A DNA stretch of 64,000 nt from [Phialemoniopsis] sp. UDSM-2020 (GCA_018873225.1 JAEILZ010000002.1:2480001-2544000), one strand, 5' to 3'; counted from the first letter of the stretch, positions 10,485-23,175 are shown. Translations and numbers: made by a program. Notes: generated from the sequence alone by a model not told the origin.

Positions 10485-12285
10485 CTAGCTGGGATTCTGT
10501 TTGACTACCTTGGCTAGCAACGACTTTGGTGTTCTCTTCCCTATCCACCCGTCGAGAAACAGGAGCACGAAGACTCCTGTCACTCCGCTCAACAACCCAA
10601 GACACCACGTGGTCGTTTGCCACCCGGCCGCATTCCGGATCAGACCCGCAAAGAGCGGACCGATGAGGCAGCCTGCCGCATATGCGGCGTTGACGAGGCT
10701 CCATCCGGTGGCGACGACACCTCCTTTCACTGCCTGCGGGTCTTCCTTCTCTTGGTCCTCGACGGCCGTGCCGATCTCCGCGATGATGGCGGGCATGGAT
10801 ATCGCCATGGCCAAGCCGATAATGACGAGCAAGGCACAAAGCAGCACTTTTTGGCCTATCGAGTCGTGCGAAACGAAGCGTAGAAGCACATAAAACGGCG
10901 TGGCCAAAAGACATCCACCGGCACCAAGAAGGCGGCGGCCTTGCTCATACTTGTCGGTGATGCGGCCGAAGACTGGCTGCAGCAGGGATGGGATGAGAAT
11001 TGTGATGAAGATGAGGCCCTGGCCGGTCTGATTCCAACCGAATATGTCCTCTACCACGAGAGGTAAGGTACTGTCGAATGCCACGTTGAGTGCAGATTGA
11101 AGGAGGCCACCAACAATGCCAACAGCAATCCTGGGGTTGAGCAAAAGTCGGATGACAGGAGGAAGCCGGCGGCTTGCTTTTTGATTCTGCTGCACTGCCG
11201 GATTTCGAACAGCTTCGCTGTTGGCTCGTGGAGTTGTGGGTGTATCACAAGCGTCGAACGATTCAGGGATGGGGCTCACCGCTTCCTCCTTGTTCTCGAT
11301 TGCCGGGATCGCTGCTTGTGGCTGAGAGGTCTGGTCGCTGTCAAGCCACCTGCGCGCTACCTTCTTCTCAATCAGAAGCAACCGCAACACAGCATCGATC
11401 GCGAGAAGACCAAACATGACGCCGAAGACGGCGAAGTATCCGCCATACGCATAGATCACGCCGCCCAGCAGGGGACCGATGATCGGGCCGACACTCATGG
11501 GGATGCCAATGATGCCTACGGCCTGGCCGATGCCCTTTTGACCCACGGTATCACTCAGGAGAGCAAGACAGACAACCCATAACATGCCAGCGGAAATTCC
11601 GTGCAAGATGCGACCGGCTATCCAGAGACCGATGTTTGTGCCTACGGCAAGCAGAGCCGTTGAAGCGGCCAGACAGACCAAACACAAGAGATACGGAAGT
11701 CGGCGCGTTCCCAGGCGATCAGTGAACCATCCAGCAATTGCTGTGAGGGAGACGTATCAGAACCTTCTCCTAGCGACTGAGGACAACACAAGCAGCGCAA
11801 CATCATTTCGACTTACGGGACACAATCAGGGTGAATGCACCGTACACAGCCTGAAGCACCGAATTCCATTTTTGCACTGGTCGGTACGGAGAAGTCAGCA
11901 ATCAGATAGTACTCATGTCACCGAGTACGGGACGTACGGTCTTCCTTTCGGACACCGGCTCGTTCAACGAGTGCTGTTGGTGTCACGGGCACAAGCTGTC
12001 AACGTTGCGTGTTAGCTTAGTCTGTGACCTCTTCTTGTCCTCGACGTCCGGAGCTTACCAAGCCGTAGAAGAACACATGCTGTGCGTCACAAATTATGTT
12101 AGCCCAAGGTGCTACATCTAGCGTACTGCATGTCTGCGAGGAGGGCGCCGACATACCGTGAAGATACCAAAGCAGGCGACGAAGATGATGAATCTTGTTG
12201 AAGAGCGGAAGCGGAGCAGAGGCGGCGGTCTGGACGTCGACGACGACAAGCCGAAGATATCAATCGGCGCGCAATTGCGGGCCAT
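10485..12285 (-). CDS. MFS transporter (DHA1/SLC18-like)
   Basis: Five exons: 12285-12157, 12079-12059, 11995-11938, 11876-11817 and 11740-10485. They give 507 residues. The second exon is only 21 nt and encodes HVFFYGL in TM1. Reading through the junctions gives FIIFVACFGIFTHVFFYGL then LVPVTPTALVERAGV, the usual fungal MFS start. The signature loop between TM2 and TM3 is GWFTDRLGTRRLP. A GRILHGISAGMLW segment, GIPMSVGPIIGPLLGG (antiporter-like motif C) and a long central loop (about 215-285) follow, giving a 12-TM layout typical of drug:H+ antiporters and vesicular-amine-type carriers. It is probably a plasma-membrane exporter; substrate unknown. No biosynthetic genes adjoin it. Confidence 0.88.
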
Positions 12286-13088
12286 TTCGCGCGTCGCGCA
12301 CCGCCTCAAAACCTTGGATGCATAGCCAAGCTCGCCGCGGATGAGGGAGAGAGACTGAGGGAATAGAGGAATCCGTCAGCATTTGCGGCTCGCGAATGGC
12401 GGTCGCAGATCAATTGGTAAAGTGACAGGGACATTTCGACAGCCCGATCATCCGACGTTGCCACCCCAGACCTCGATGACATGCAGAAGCAGTGCTTGGC
12501 GGCCCTTTTCACTTCAAGCAACCAAGCAAGTATCCTGCCTTGTGGTCTTTGTTCAGTCCATAATCTTCATAGTGTTTTGTCTCATCTTCCGGCATTTTCT
12601 TCTCATCGAGATCTCTCTTCACAAAGATGAACTCGCTCCTCCTGTCACCATACATGCCATCCAGTCATTGATGCCCTGTAGCGTCGACATTTGCGACGTG
12701 AGGCCGCTAGCCAGCGCTATGGAACCCCGCTGCGACAAGGGCCGGCGCGTGGTGTCTCCGCCTCCCCGCTCTGCTATCGGGGCAACATTGAAGCCACCAG
12801 GGCTAAAAACGGCCCCCAAAATGCTGACAGCGGGCACTACGAACAGAATGGTGACGACCTCCAATCAGCCCGCTGAAGTGCCCAACTGCCCCTGCACCCA
12901 TCCATGGATGGTACCTTCACTATGACCGATCGACGTAACCCATGCCTGGCCTTATTTCTGGCCAAGACGAGCCAGCACGCAGAAATACATTCATGGAGGG
13001 GCTCTCACTGTTGACGCTCTCCCGGACCCTGCGATTTGTAGACCGTCTCGAATCCTTCGCAGGCTATCGGGGATGACTCTCGCTTGTC
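12286..13088. other. Divergent promoter region, MFS/WD40 gene
   Basis: 803 bp between the MFS start (minus) and the C2H2-WD40 start (plus). An open plus frame at 12383-12925 has no family signature. No specific element was recognised. Confidence 0.4.
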
Positions 13089-16068
13089 ATGGCTGCCACG
13101 TTAGCCTTTCCCAACTTGCCGGTAGGCCCTACGCTTGCAGAGCTAGGGTTCGAGACATTGGACTTGTTCCAGCAGGTCCAATCGACAGATATTCCTGGCG
13201 CAGTGGAAGAATGGCCGGCCGAGTCCTTCGCTGACGAGGCCGAACGGTTCGAGCTCTGGGCCGTAAACCTTGGGCTCTTCGTCGGCGGACATGGATCCCT
13301 TGACTACCGAGTGCGAGAGGCAGACAAATTGGCTCAGACCATCAAACGTTTTATGAAGGAGCTGAATGAGTCGCTCGCTGAAGGTACTGCTCACTGCACA
13401 CTTTATGCCCAGTGCGATCGCATTGCTTACTGGCCCTTCGACAGTAATCGAGATACGCGCTGGAAGCATTAACGGCGAAGAGCGGGACGAGGATGAATGT
13501 GAAGGGCCAGAGGGCGAACTAGAAGATCCTGACTCTTTGGCAAAGAACGAGGATACCGCTCAGAGAGAAGCGAACGACGATGTAGATGAAGACGACGTCG
13601 ACGATGACGAGACCGACGAGTCGGACTTGGACATTCTGGTAGACGATGTGCGAGACTCCATCGACCGCCTCTACAAGGTCTCCACCAAGATCAGGTCACC
13701 CTCTTCGAGACTCGGCTCCTCGAGGGCAGCTAAGCATCAACAGATCGACGAGGATACAGGCGTTGACTTCCTCAAGGTGGTTGAGCAAGCTGACTGTGAG
13801 CACATTCGAGCTCTCTTCTTGCAGTACCAGATATCGAGAGTCCTTCAAGAGCATGAACCCAGCGAGCCGAAGGACAACACCTATGGGACCGAGGAGGATG
13901 ACGGCGTTTGGGAGCCCATTCGGTCCACGCTCGCCGAAAGTCAGAACAACGATTCCTTCCTCATCAAGCGCCTGGGTCATGCAAATGTGCGCCGTCGCCA
14001 ACAGTTTGCGTACTGGAAAAAGCACCGCGACAAACTTCTCCATCATGCGCGAGCATCCATCTCCTCTCAGAGCGCGATGACGCCCCGCGACGAGACACCA
14101 TCGCGACCGTCCGCTGGAAGGCACTTATCTAGTGACATGACACCGCCAGTGATGAGTGAGCTGGCTCCTCCAATGCTGCTAGCCCCTTCCGTGACCACAG
14201 CCACAAATTTAAACGCTGCCAAATTTGAGACCATGGAGACCAGGTCTACCATCTCGGTCTCCGAATACGCAGTCTCTACCTGGCAGCCGGCCAGAGACGC
14301 TGTCGCATTCCCTTCGCCACCCCGGGATCAGTCCGGAGACAAGTTCTTTGAGTGTCCATACTGCTTTACCTTTTGCCCCAGAGGCACGTTGGCCGACAAG
14401 GCATGGAAGGCGCACATGATTCACGATCTACGACCATACATATGCACGTATGAAGACTGCAAGAACCCGGATCAGCTGTATGACAATCGCCAGGACTGGG
14501 AGCAGCATGAGAACTCGTGTCATAGGAAGGTTTGGAGATGTCCGGAACACACGGAACTTGTCTACACTCAGTTGGATGCCTACCGCGATCATCTTCGGGT
14601 CGAGCACGGAGAGACTGGCGACGACTCATCTGTGAGCCGGATCGTCCGGGCCAGTGAGTCGACTTTGAGCATCACCGACCGCCCGTGCCCGATATGCTCA
14701 GTCGTTCTTGAGACGCCCAGGGCGATGCAAAGCCACATCGCACTCCACTTGGAGAGGTTTTCGTTATTCTCGCTGCCTCGATCTGTAGTCTGTGCCGATG
14801 ACGAGGTGTCGGATGCTGGATCCGACGTGGCAAACGGCACTCTTGAGGCCTCGAGAGACGATGACTTTGAGGGCGACCTGGAGAATCTTGGAAGCGAGGA
14901 AGATGACGAGGAGGGCGAGAAGAAAGACCCAGCAGACGCTCCCCAAACTGAAAATGACAAAATTGCGGACACGACAAGCAAAGAAACGGTCAACCTCCCT
15001 GAAGTCAAAATTCAATTGACAGAAGACGCTATCCAAAAGCTCAACACCCAAGTCGGCAAGCCTGAGAACGAGAAGGACTCTGCGCCGACTGCTAGCCTTT
15101 CTGTCACTGCGACAACGATAAAGATCTTCGAGGAGCACGACACCCCGGTGTACATGATGGTGTTTTCGCCTGATGACAAGCAATTGGTCTCGGTCTCGGA
15201 TGACAGGGCTGTCAGATTCTGGGACCTGGAGGATGGGAAACCACTCCCATCGTTCGAGGGCCACAAGAAAGGCTTCAGGTCCGTTGCATGGTCACCCGAC
15301 GGAAAGACCATTGCATCTGGCTCCTACGACAAAACAATCAAGCTTTGGGATGTCGCCACAGGCGTATGTTTACACACTCTCACAGGACACAACGGAGCCA
15401 TTGCCGGTCTGGGCTTTACATCAGACAGCAAGATACTGGCCTCTGCTTCCCACGATAAACTCGTTAAGGTATGGGACGTGGCGACGGGCACTGAGCGTTT
15501 CACACTTCGTGGCCATACGGTTGGCAATTTCTCTCTCGGCATATCACCCGACGACAAGTACATTGTCTCTGGGTCCAACGACAAAACAGCCAAGATCTGG
15601 AACCAATCTACAGGCGAGCTTATCCGGACCATCAAGGGCCACAGGCGGGTTGTCTACGCTGTGGGCTTCGGCAAGAATGGCATTCTTGCTACGGGGTCTA
15701 ACGACTGGTCCATCAAGCTATGGAACTTGGAGTCTGGAGAATTGCTACGGACTCTCAAAGGTCACGAGCAAGGCGTGACTTCACTGGCTTTCTCCCCAGA
15801 CCAGTCACTGATGGCCTCGGGGGCCTACGACGACAAGGTCAGGATATGGGACACCAATACTTGGGAGACCGTATGCGTGTTGGAGGGGCATAGCGGGCAT
15901 GTCTACGGGGTGGCATTCTCCAGGGATGGCAGACGCCTGGCCTCGGGCTCGCGCGACCGGACTGTGCGGCTCTGGGATCTTGCGATCGAGAAGAAGGCAG
16001 CAGCGGAAGAACCTGCGCAATCTGCGGCGCAGTGGTCAGCCAGCGTGCCAGTGATAGTCACTGAATAG
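13089..16068 (+). CDS. C2H2 zinc-finger and seven-WD40 protein, NLR-like without NTPase
   Basis: Two exons, 13089-13383 and 13445-16068, 972 residues. The N-terminus (MAATLAFPNLPVGPTLAEL) resembles the start of fungal proteins with an undefined helical head. An acidic stretch (about 105-155) and a helical region (about 160-330) follow. Residues about 398-540 hold a C2H2/Cys-rich block: ECPYC, CTYEDC, WRCPEH and CPICSVVLE followed by HIALHLERFSLFSLPR. This arrangement is often found near NACHT/ankyrin modules in fungi. Seven WD40 repeats occupy about 656-965 (GH...WD spacing, ending LWDL), enough for a closed propeller. No P-loop or NACHT/NB-ARC motif is visible. The likely role is protein recognition, perhaps in non-self sensing, as inferred from architecture. 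Confidence 0.8.
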
Positions 16069-16855
16069 ACAGGGGGCTAATGCGAGGTATTTTCAACGAG
16101 TTGTACGTGTACAGGACGCTTGCAAGGGTGCATCGAAGTGCCCACCAGTGGACAGTAGTGAGGATTTCAAGCATGGCTGCAATTCTTCGCTCTGGCCCCC
16201 ATGAGAACTGGGCAGAATGTGGTGCCAAAATCTGACTGGCATCGGGCGTGAGAGACTGCGGGGCAGACACTACTGCAACTCTCTTCATGTAGATCAACGG
16301 TCCAAGAGCACCCGCCATTACATCGCCGCATGTCAACATGCGAAGCTTTCCCCAGTCTTTTGCCGGGGGTTCAATATGCCCCGATGTGAGCCTCACAACA
16401 TCGAGATGAAGCTCGAGGGTCACTAGCAAAACAGGTTCGTGTTGAAGAATCAGGAAGAAACGCATGCCGTTGCCGCCGACGCTTCGGCCAATGAGCCAGC
16501 CCGCGTTCCGGCCCCCCAAGCCTTGAACGCCTATCCTCGATGTTCTCGACCACAAGTATTGGCAGACGAACACATGGGTCGCTGCACGAGCCGGGATGTC
16601 AAACGGTCTTGCAAGGCGCACCACACCACACCATTCCATGCTTGAACCACGCCGCTGGGCTGAATGCAGAAGTTCCCCCGCACACCAGAGGCCTTCGCTC
16701 GCCACAGGCTGCCGTCCACCACCCCTCTCGACACTTCAGTTCTGGCGATACAGACAATGCCGTTCTCGTGATCTGAACACTCGCCTCTCCTTCGTGCGAC
16801 CGGCCTCCTTATCTACGTGTCGTTGTGACATGCGAGGACGCCCAGAAGCGCAAGA
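16069..16855. other. Intergenic between WD40 and DUF7580 genes
   Basis: 787 bp between two same-strand genes. It probably holds the 3' end of the first and the promoter of the second. No separate gene was supported. Confidence 0.4.
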
Positions 16856-18695
16856 ATGGAGGTCGCGGGTATCGCGCTCGGGGCCCTCCCCATCATCCTG
16901 CGCTCCGTCGACGTCTACAAGGAGAGCGTCCGGCGCGTGAGCACCACGATCCGCAAGCGCAAGCACATCGAGAAGCTCGCGCGCGCCCTGCTCCTGCAGC
17001 AGCAGATCCTCGAGGAGACGGTCAAGTCCATCATCCTCGCCAGCGGCTGCGATAACGCACAGGAGCTCGACGAGGATCCCTTTGGCTTTTTTCACGACGA
17101 CGATGTGCGCGAGCAGGTCGAGGAGTACCTGGGGCCCAAGAACAGCATCGCGTTTGTAGGCCTGCTCACGGCTAATAATGAGTCAGTCAAGAAGGTGGCC
17201 AGAAACATCTCCGGGCTTGTGCCCTCGGACCTGGTGAGTCTTGATATGCGTGGTGTCTCGTCTCGGCCTTGCGGTCTGCTAATGAGGGATTCAGGGTGTC
17301 ACGGAGGATTTAATCGCGATAATTGACGCCAATAAACAAAAGCCAAATTTACTGGCAGATTTGGGTCCTAGAGTAAAGCTTATGCTTGGTATCACCGATA
17401 TGAAGGAAGTCATCGAAGAGATTGACGAGGGCACTGCTGCGCTCGAGCGCTTCTCCCGCCTCGCGCTCACAAACCGCCAGACCGTCCAGAGCTCGTCGTC
17501 CCGGAAGGCCGTCAAACTGGCAAAGGCTCTCCGGCACATCCGGACTTTTGCCAACAGTCTGTATTTAGGTATTCTGGAGGCCTTCAGAGAAGACTGCCAT
17601 GATGCGCACGCCACGAGACTGTACCTCGACGACCGGATCGACATCGCCCCCGACATTCTGAGCCGAGTGGGCAAGTCGGATCATACCGCGCCCCTCATGA
17701 AGTTCGACCTCGTTTTCACAGGTGTCGGAGAGAAGGACAAGGTGTTTTACGAGACGGCCGTGCAGGTCTTTGGAGAGGACGACCGTGATGACGGCTTCAG
17801 CATCGTCATCGACGACAAGCTTGCGCATGATCGCCGCCTCGATTCGCAAGTGACGCTGCTGGTGTCGCGCAGCCCGTCTCCCGGGCCCAAGCCCGAGATA
17901 GCCACCATCGCCGACCTGTGCGCCACTATCAAGGAGGCCAACGGCTCAAAGCGCCCCCTCTCATTCGCCCTTCTCGGCAAGCAAGGCATCGGTACCCTCT
18001 TTGACGAAGACCATCTGCGTCAGCAGCAACCTTTGTTGCAAGATGTGGCCGCCACAGACCCAATTTCTCTCGCAGAGATTTTACAGACAGACAATGTTAA
18101 TCTGTCCTGGAAGTTCCGCATGCTCCTCGCCCTCAGGCTCGCTTCAAGCCTCCTGCAGCTCCTCCAGACCAACTGGCTCGAGCGCGCATGGTCCAAGGAC
18201 AACGTCTTCTTCCTCAAGAGGCCCACCGCGCCAGCCAAGACGGACAAACCCGCACAAGTGGCCGTCGACCTGAGCCGACCCTTCGTAGCCTGCGCCTTCG
18301 ACACCCACGCCGCCGCCGCCGACAACGACGCGGCCACCCTGGCAAAGGCGGACCACGACCCCGGCGCCTCTCGGGGCGTGGAGCCCAAGGTCGCGCTCCT
18401 CGAGCTCGGCATTCTTCTTCTGGAGATCTGGCACCGCACGACGCTGGAGCGGCGCTTCGCGCTCGACCGCGCCCCCACATCGTACTACGAGCGCATGGCG
18501 CGCGCGGTCGAGTGGCTCGACGACGTCGACGAGCCGCTGCCGGACCTCTACGACCGCGCCGTGTCGCACTGCCTGCGCGCCAACATTGGCGGCGACGCGC
18601 GCTTCGCCGACTGGGAGGACAAGAAGCTGTGGCACGTCGTCTGCGGCGACATCATCGACCCCCTGGCCCGGATCTGCCGGCAGTGGAGTGGGTGA
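16856..18695 (+). CDS. DUF7580 domain protein
   Basis: Two exons, 16856-17233 and 17295-18695, 592 residues. The N-terminus MEVAGIALGALPIILRSVDV is typical of the fungal proteins whose N-terminal helical bundle resembles HeLo/SesA-type and STAND-associated domains. A long helical middle follows. The C-terminal part (about 330-592) has the DUF7580 marks: a WSKDNVFFL-like segment after an LLALRLASSLLQLLQ helix, PFVACAFD, and LLELGILLLEIWH. This spacing recalls a degenerate protein kinase C-lobe, but no HRD or DFG motif is present. Members are linked by context to fungal cell death and NLR systems, with no proven biochemistry. It lies directly downstream of the C2H2-WD40 gene on the same strand. 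Confidence 0.8.
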
Positions 18696-19298
18696 GCGAG
18701 CGCCATCTTGTGTTCTAGGAGTAGGAGGAGGTGGCGGAGGATGACTTTGGTGATACCCCCGTATTCAAATGATGGAGATGAGTTAGATAATGAAGCATAC
18801 GAAGCGATTACCCTTTGATAATAAAGCACCTTGTAACCTGCCGTGCATATCACACCATGTCCTAGACACTGTCAAGGGGTACAGAGTGAATCATTTGGTC
18901 ACCTTTCTGAAACCAATCGCACAAATACAGTAAGGACGCAGAGGTCAAGCTACGTTTCAACAATGTATTGAAGATATTCAGTCATCTACCAAAAGTATCG
19001 TAGAAAACATGTTCCAGTCTGTGACACAGAAGAAATACAAGGCCATATTAGCAACCTCGCCAGAGGGTGGTAGAGAATTGAAAAAGAAAACTGCCAATGG
19101 ACCGTCTTGGAGCTTGGCTCATTCACAAGACGAATGAATGTTTCGAGACGGCCTGCGTGCCTGACAATTTCTCCCTTCTAGGACGAGCATTCAACGTAGT
19201 ACTAATGCTTCCGAGAAGCTGTGTCGACATCGCAAGGGCCTGCCGACTTTTGGTGGCCGAAGGGGGGGGGGGGGGGGCGGGGGGCGGTTAGGAGTCTA
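18696..19298. other. Convergent intergenic region
   Basis: 603 bp between the DUF7580 stop and the DUF1996 stop on the other strand. It contains AT-rich 3' flanks and, at its right end, the G-run listed separately. Confidence 0.4.
19262..19287. repeat. Poly-G/poly-C tract in the 3' flank of the DUF1996 gene
   Basis: Sixteen consecutive G at 19262-19277, then C, six G, C and GG. It starts 11 nt beyond the DUF1996 stop, where it reads as poly-C in the mRNA 3' UTR. Such a run is prone to replication slippage and to sequencing length error. Confidence 0.9.
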
Positions 19299-20531
19299 TT
19301 ATGCCTTGACGACCATCTCACCCATGGGGAGAGCCTTAAGCCCTGTAGAAAGATTTAGGTCAGTACGTGATCCAAGAGACAGGCAAGATCAGAACCAAGA
19401 CTTACAGCCATCGACGTCCTCGGGAGCTTGCTGGGGCTTGGTGCAGGCGTTGTAGACGGCGGGCTGCTGGGCGTGGATGCCGGCGGCAGCGCAGTCGCGG
19501 TTGAGGTTGCAGCCGTTGTCCATGGCCTTCTGGAGAGTGGTGCCCTCCCAGCCGAAGACGTAATCACCGTGGGCAGCGGGGCCACTATTTAACTTCAGGT
19601 TAGTATATGTCTTTTCTTTTGAGTAGGGTTTCTCGGCACCACTCACCCAAGGTTCATGCTGTAGACGAAGGGGTTGCTGCCGTCGGTGGGCCACGCGCTG
19701 CGGTCGGCCATGAAGGTCGAGGTGTTCCACATGAGCTCGTACATGATCTGGGGCAGCTTCACGGGGTGGGTCGAGGGGCAAGCGCCGCCGCCAGTGGCGC
19801 CGACACCGCTGTAGGCGACGTGGCTCTGGTGGTCGGGCGAGTCGAGGTTCTTGCCGTCCCAGCACGCCGGGAAGATGATGGTCTGACGGACCATCTTGCA
19901 CTGGGAGCCGGTGGGGACGTCGACGGTGTCGCTTCCGGAGCAGGGCTGGGCACCGGTGAACTGGTTGTCGTTGGTGGACTGCCAGCAACGATGGCAGATG
20001 TTGCCCTTGTTGACCTTGTTGGCGTCGGTGTTGGCGGCGTTACCAGCAAGCATACGGAAACCCTAACAAGATATGTGAGCTCAAGGATGAGATGCCTAAC
20101 CAGAATCCGGAGTAACTTACGGGCTTGAAGGCGGTGACCTTGCCGCTGGGGATGTAGTAGACATCGAGACCGCCGTTCTGCTCAAGGTGACCCTGAGGGC
20201 CGCCGTTGCCGACCTGGGGCACGCGGTGGTAGGTGCCGTTCTTGGACTTGAAGAAGAGCACGGCAGTCCAATAGTTGGACTTGTCCTCCTTGAACTGGCA
20301 CGACGTGCAGGTGGAGAGCGTGGCGGGGTCGTGGTTGGCGGGGTCCATGGTGATGTTGAACGAGTTACCACCGACGATCTGGTGAAGATGGGGCGTGTAG
20401 AGGGCGCCGGGGTTGACGAGAGGGTCGGTACGCTCGACGACCAGCTGGGAGCAGGCGAACCGCAGCATGTTCTGCGCGGCAGCGCTCTGCGCCAGAAGCG
20501 CGACAGCGGCGAGGGAAGTCCACTGCATCAT
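19299..20531 (-). CDS. Secreted DUF1996 protein
   Basis: Four exons: 20531-20121, 20062-19647, 19584-19406 and 19342-19299, 349 residues. A signal peptide (WTSLAAVALLAQSAAAQ) is followed by the DUF1996 pattern: RFACSQLVVERTDPLVNPG near the start, PHLHQIVGGNSFN, CTSCQF, YWTAVLFF, VYYIPSGKVTAFKPGFRMLAG, a CHRCWQ section, FPACWDGKNLDSPDHQSHVA, and a DYVFGWEG...LQKAMDNGCNLN end. Splicing the last intron gives DGWLKALPMGEMVVKA; reading through would stop early after DGCKSWF. Two ATGs are adjacent at the start (20531, 20528). DUF1996 proteins are extracellular or wall-associated fungal proteins of unknown activity. The C-terminal WSC domain present in some members is absent. Confidence 0.9.
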
Positions 20532-23175
20532 GATTGTTGACTCTTATCGATCCTTGGAGGATCCTTGTCGAACCTCTTGATAGTCGGAATGAGGGGAGCT
20601 TGCTGCTGGGGTTGGCAACAACGACAGACTGACACAGGCAGTTTGCTGAAAAGGGGCTGCGAAGGAATGAAAGGTGCAGAACAAGGTTTCTCTTCAACAG
20701 CCAACGTCGTCGAGGGGCGGAGGGTGTGGTACGACACGACTTATACCTCTTGCCCGAGTTGACGCCACCGGGAACCGAGTGTTTGTTGAGCCGGCCAGGC
20801 TTGTTCTCTGGCCTTCTGCCATTCTGGGCGCAATATAAGTGATTGGCCACGAGACTCTCGTGATCACTACTGGCCCATCCTGCTATTCGCCTGCAATTGC
20901 CGAAACGCCGAGTTCTGGATCTGTAAATTGTTTATTCTAGCGTTTCTTTTCTTCTGCCTGTCACCGCAAAGGTGGTTGCGGTTGGGTAATCCCCGGTTGA
21001 TTTAGCCTCCCGGGTAAACATGTCAAATGTACGGATGGCAGGTCTGTAGATCGGGGTCCCCACGCTCGGCAGCAGGCTCGGCCGCACTCATATTGGTCCC
21101 CATTGTTTCTTGATCTCGGCACTGGGCGACTGACACTCTGGGGTAGCAAGCACCCCGGACGGGACTAGTGAGGGCGGCTACGGATGCGAACTTCACCCAC
21201 TCCCCTGCCCATCACCAGTCTTTACTTGAGGTGATGTTCGGACTGATCTAGACTTTCACTGTGCACCTGCGGTCGCCCACGGGAGGTCATAGTCTATCTT
21301 TGCTTTATTCTTCTGCTATCATCTCTAATGCATACTAACACTGAAGATATCAAGTCAATCTTGTGGAGCACTTGGTCTTCCCTGACGGTTTGAGGAACGG
21401 TTCCACATCTTTGTCTGATGTCGTATTCTTTGTCGATCAGTAACATGATCCAGGAAAGAATTGCTTGTAGCGTTTCGAAGCCTGAAAATCGCTCGCGATA
21501 GCCCAGGGTTACCCAATATTGCATGCAACGCTGCGTTATGTATGTGAGAGCGCATCTCAGCTACCGGCATGCCAAAGGTAATCGTTTCCTCAACCAGGAT
21601 ATTAACACGATGACGTCGTTGTTCTCAGAGACATTTCTGCGTCTCTAATGGCTGCCGAACCTAATCACCGGTCTGGGCACTTCCATAGAGATTCTGTATA
21701 GCAGGACTAGATGATATGGCAGATGCGAGCTGCAGGCTTACGAAGGCGCAGTCATGTTACTGAAGTCGTGGGAGGCATATGCAAGGGCTCTTTGCCCCAT
21801 ACCGGGAATTCTGGATTGTCTACATGAAGCAGCCCCAGTCTTGAGAAAGAAAGCCTCCACAATGACTCTGTTCCCATTCACCCGAGGGCATTCCTACCCA
21901 GAATGAACGATGCAGAGAACCCTCTTGGCAGGTGAGACACGTAATCGAAATCACCAGGACACTTATCGAACCTCCTAAAATAGGTACACTGACCCATTTC
22001 AGTAAGCTTCTAGATGGCAAGATGAAGGCATAGAACATAGCCCGAGTGCAACGCAAAGAACGATTTGGTTCGTGATGTTACTCTCCGCCAAGGGCGAACC
22101 CGGTTAGTCCTGCTGCGGACACCCAGAGAGCCTGCTGCAGTCGAACGCTTTCAGTGTGATAATGCAAGAAACAAAACAAGATAGACTTTCTCCATGTGAT
22201 ACCTTGCCAGGCCCCCCTGTACGTGACATAGTTCCACTGCAGCGATAATACCCGGAGTAAATGGGTAGGATGTGGTTAATTAGAACTGTCAGGGAATAGG
22301 AAGAGACTTCCGGCACTCCGCGCACGTGTCACTCCTAGAATCTCGAGATCCTCTCTAGTTTTCATGATCTTCGCCTCGGAGGTAGTTCTTAATATGAGAG
22401 AGCACTCGTCATTGGTCCGAGGATAGGCGACGAACACCACGTGGCGGACGAAAAAAGTGAACGTTCCAGTCCTTGTGGCACGCCCGCTGCATGGTCATCA
22501 TCGGATTTCTTGGGACTGAGAATGCGAGCTAAAACTTTGGATGATCGAGAAGGAATATTCCAGAAGCTAGTGGTCTGTCCCCAGACTCGCTTGATGGCTA
22601 TGAACTGGGCCCGAATCTTGCTTTCAATGATTTCGGAGCAACATGCGGCCGGCCCTGCAGTCAAGATGTAGTTTTTGAGGGTGTCATTTCTGCGCAGGCA
22701 TCTTCAACGTATGCATGGGAGGAACCAGGTTCATTGTTCATAGAGTCCAAAAAGAATCTGTCCGAAAGAACTGTAAGCTCTCACGTAGGTACGACACTCA
22801 CCCAAAGGCTCATCATTGCTTACTGAGATTGGCAGGTCCAGAAATTTGAAATAGTGTCGTATACATATACTATCCATGATGATGAAGCACACGGCACCTC
22901 GCGTGCTGAGATTGCAAAGGTGCGAAGGAGACTAGCTTGAGTGTTACAGTGCTCAAGTATACACACTTTCAAGTTGGATTGAGATGCAATGTCTATTGCT
23001 AGGTGACTCTAGCTAGGTTATATACACTCCATGTGCTTAACATGTTCAAGTCATGCTTGTTTCTGATTCTTTTCTGGCGAGTCCATAGCGTTACCTGGAC
23101 AGGGCTCTCCTCCATCACCGCCCAAGTGGTACGAGACGACTTCCGTCAATCGCACCCTCGCAAATTAAATGCACA
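20532..23175. other. Gene-poor region, no supported gene
   Basis: 2.6 kb upstream of the DUF1996 gene and downstream of the AA8 gene, both on the minus strand. A TATAAG on the minus strand near 20737-20742 could serve the DUF1996 gene. Beyond about 20.9 kb only short frames without family marks are present. No transposase, reverse transcriptase or RNA gene was recognised. Confidence 0.4.
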
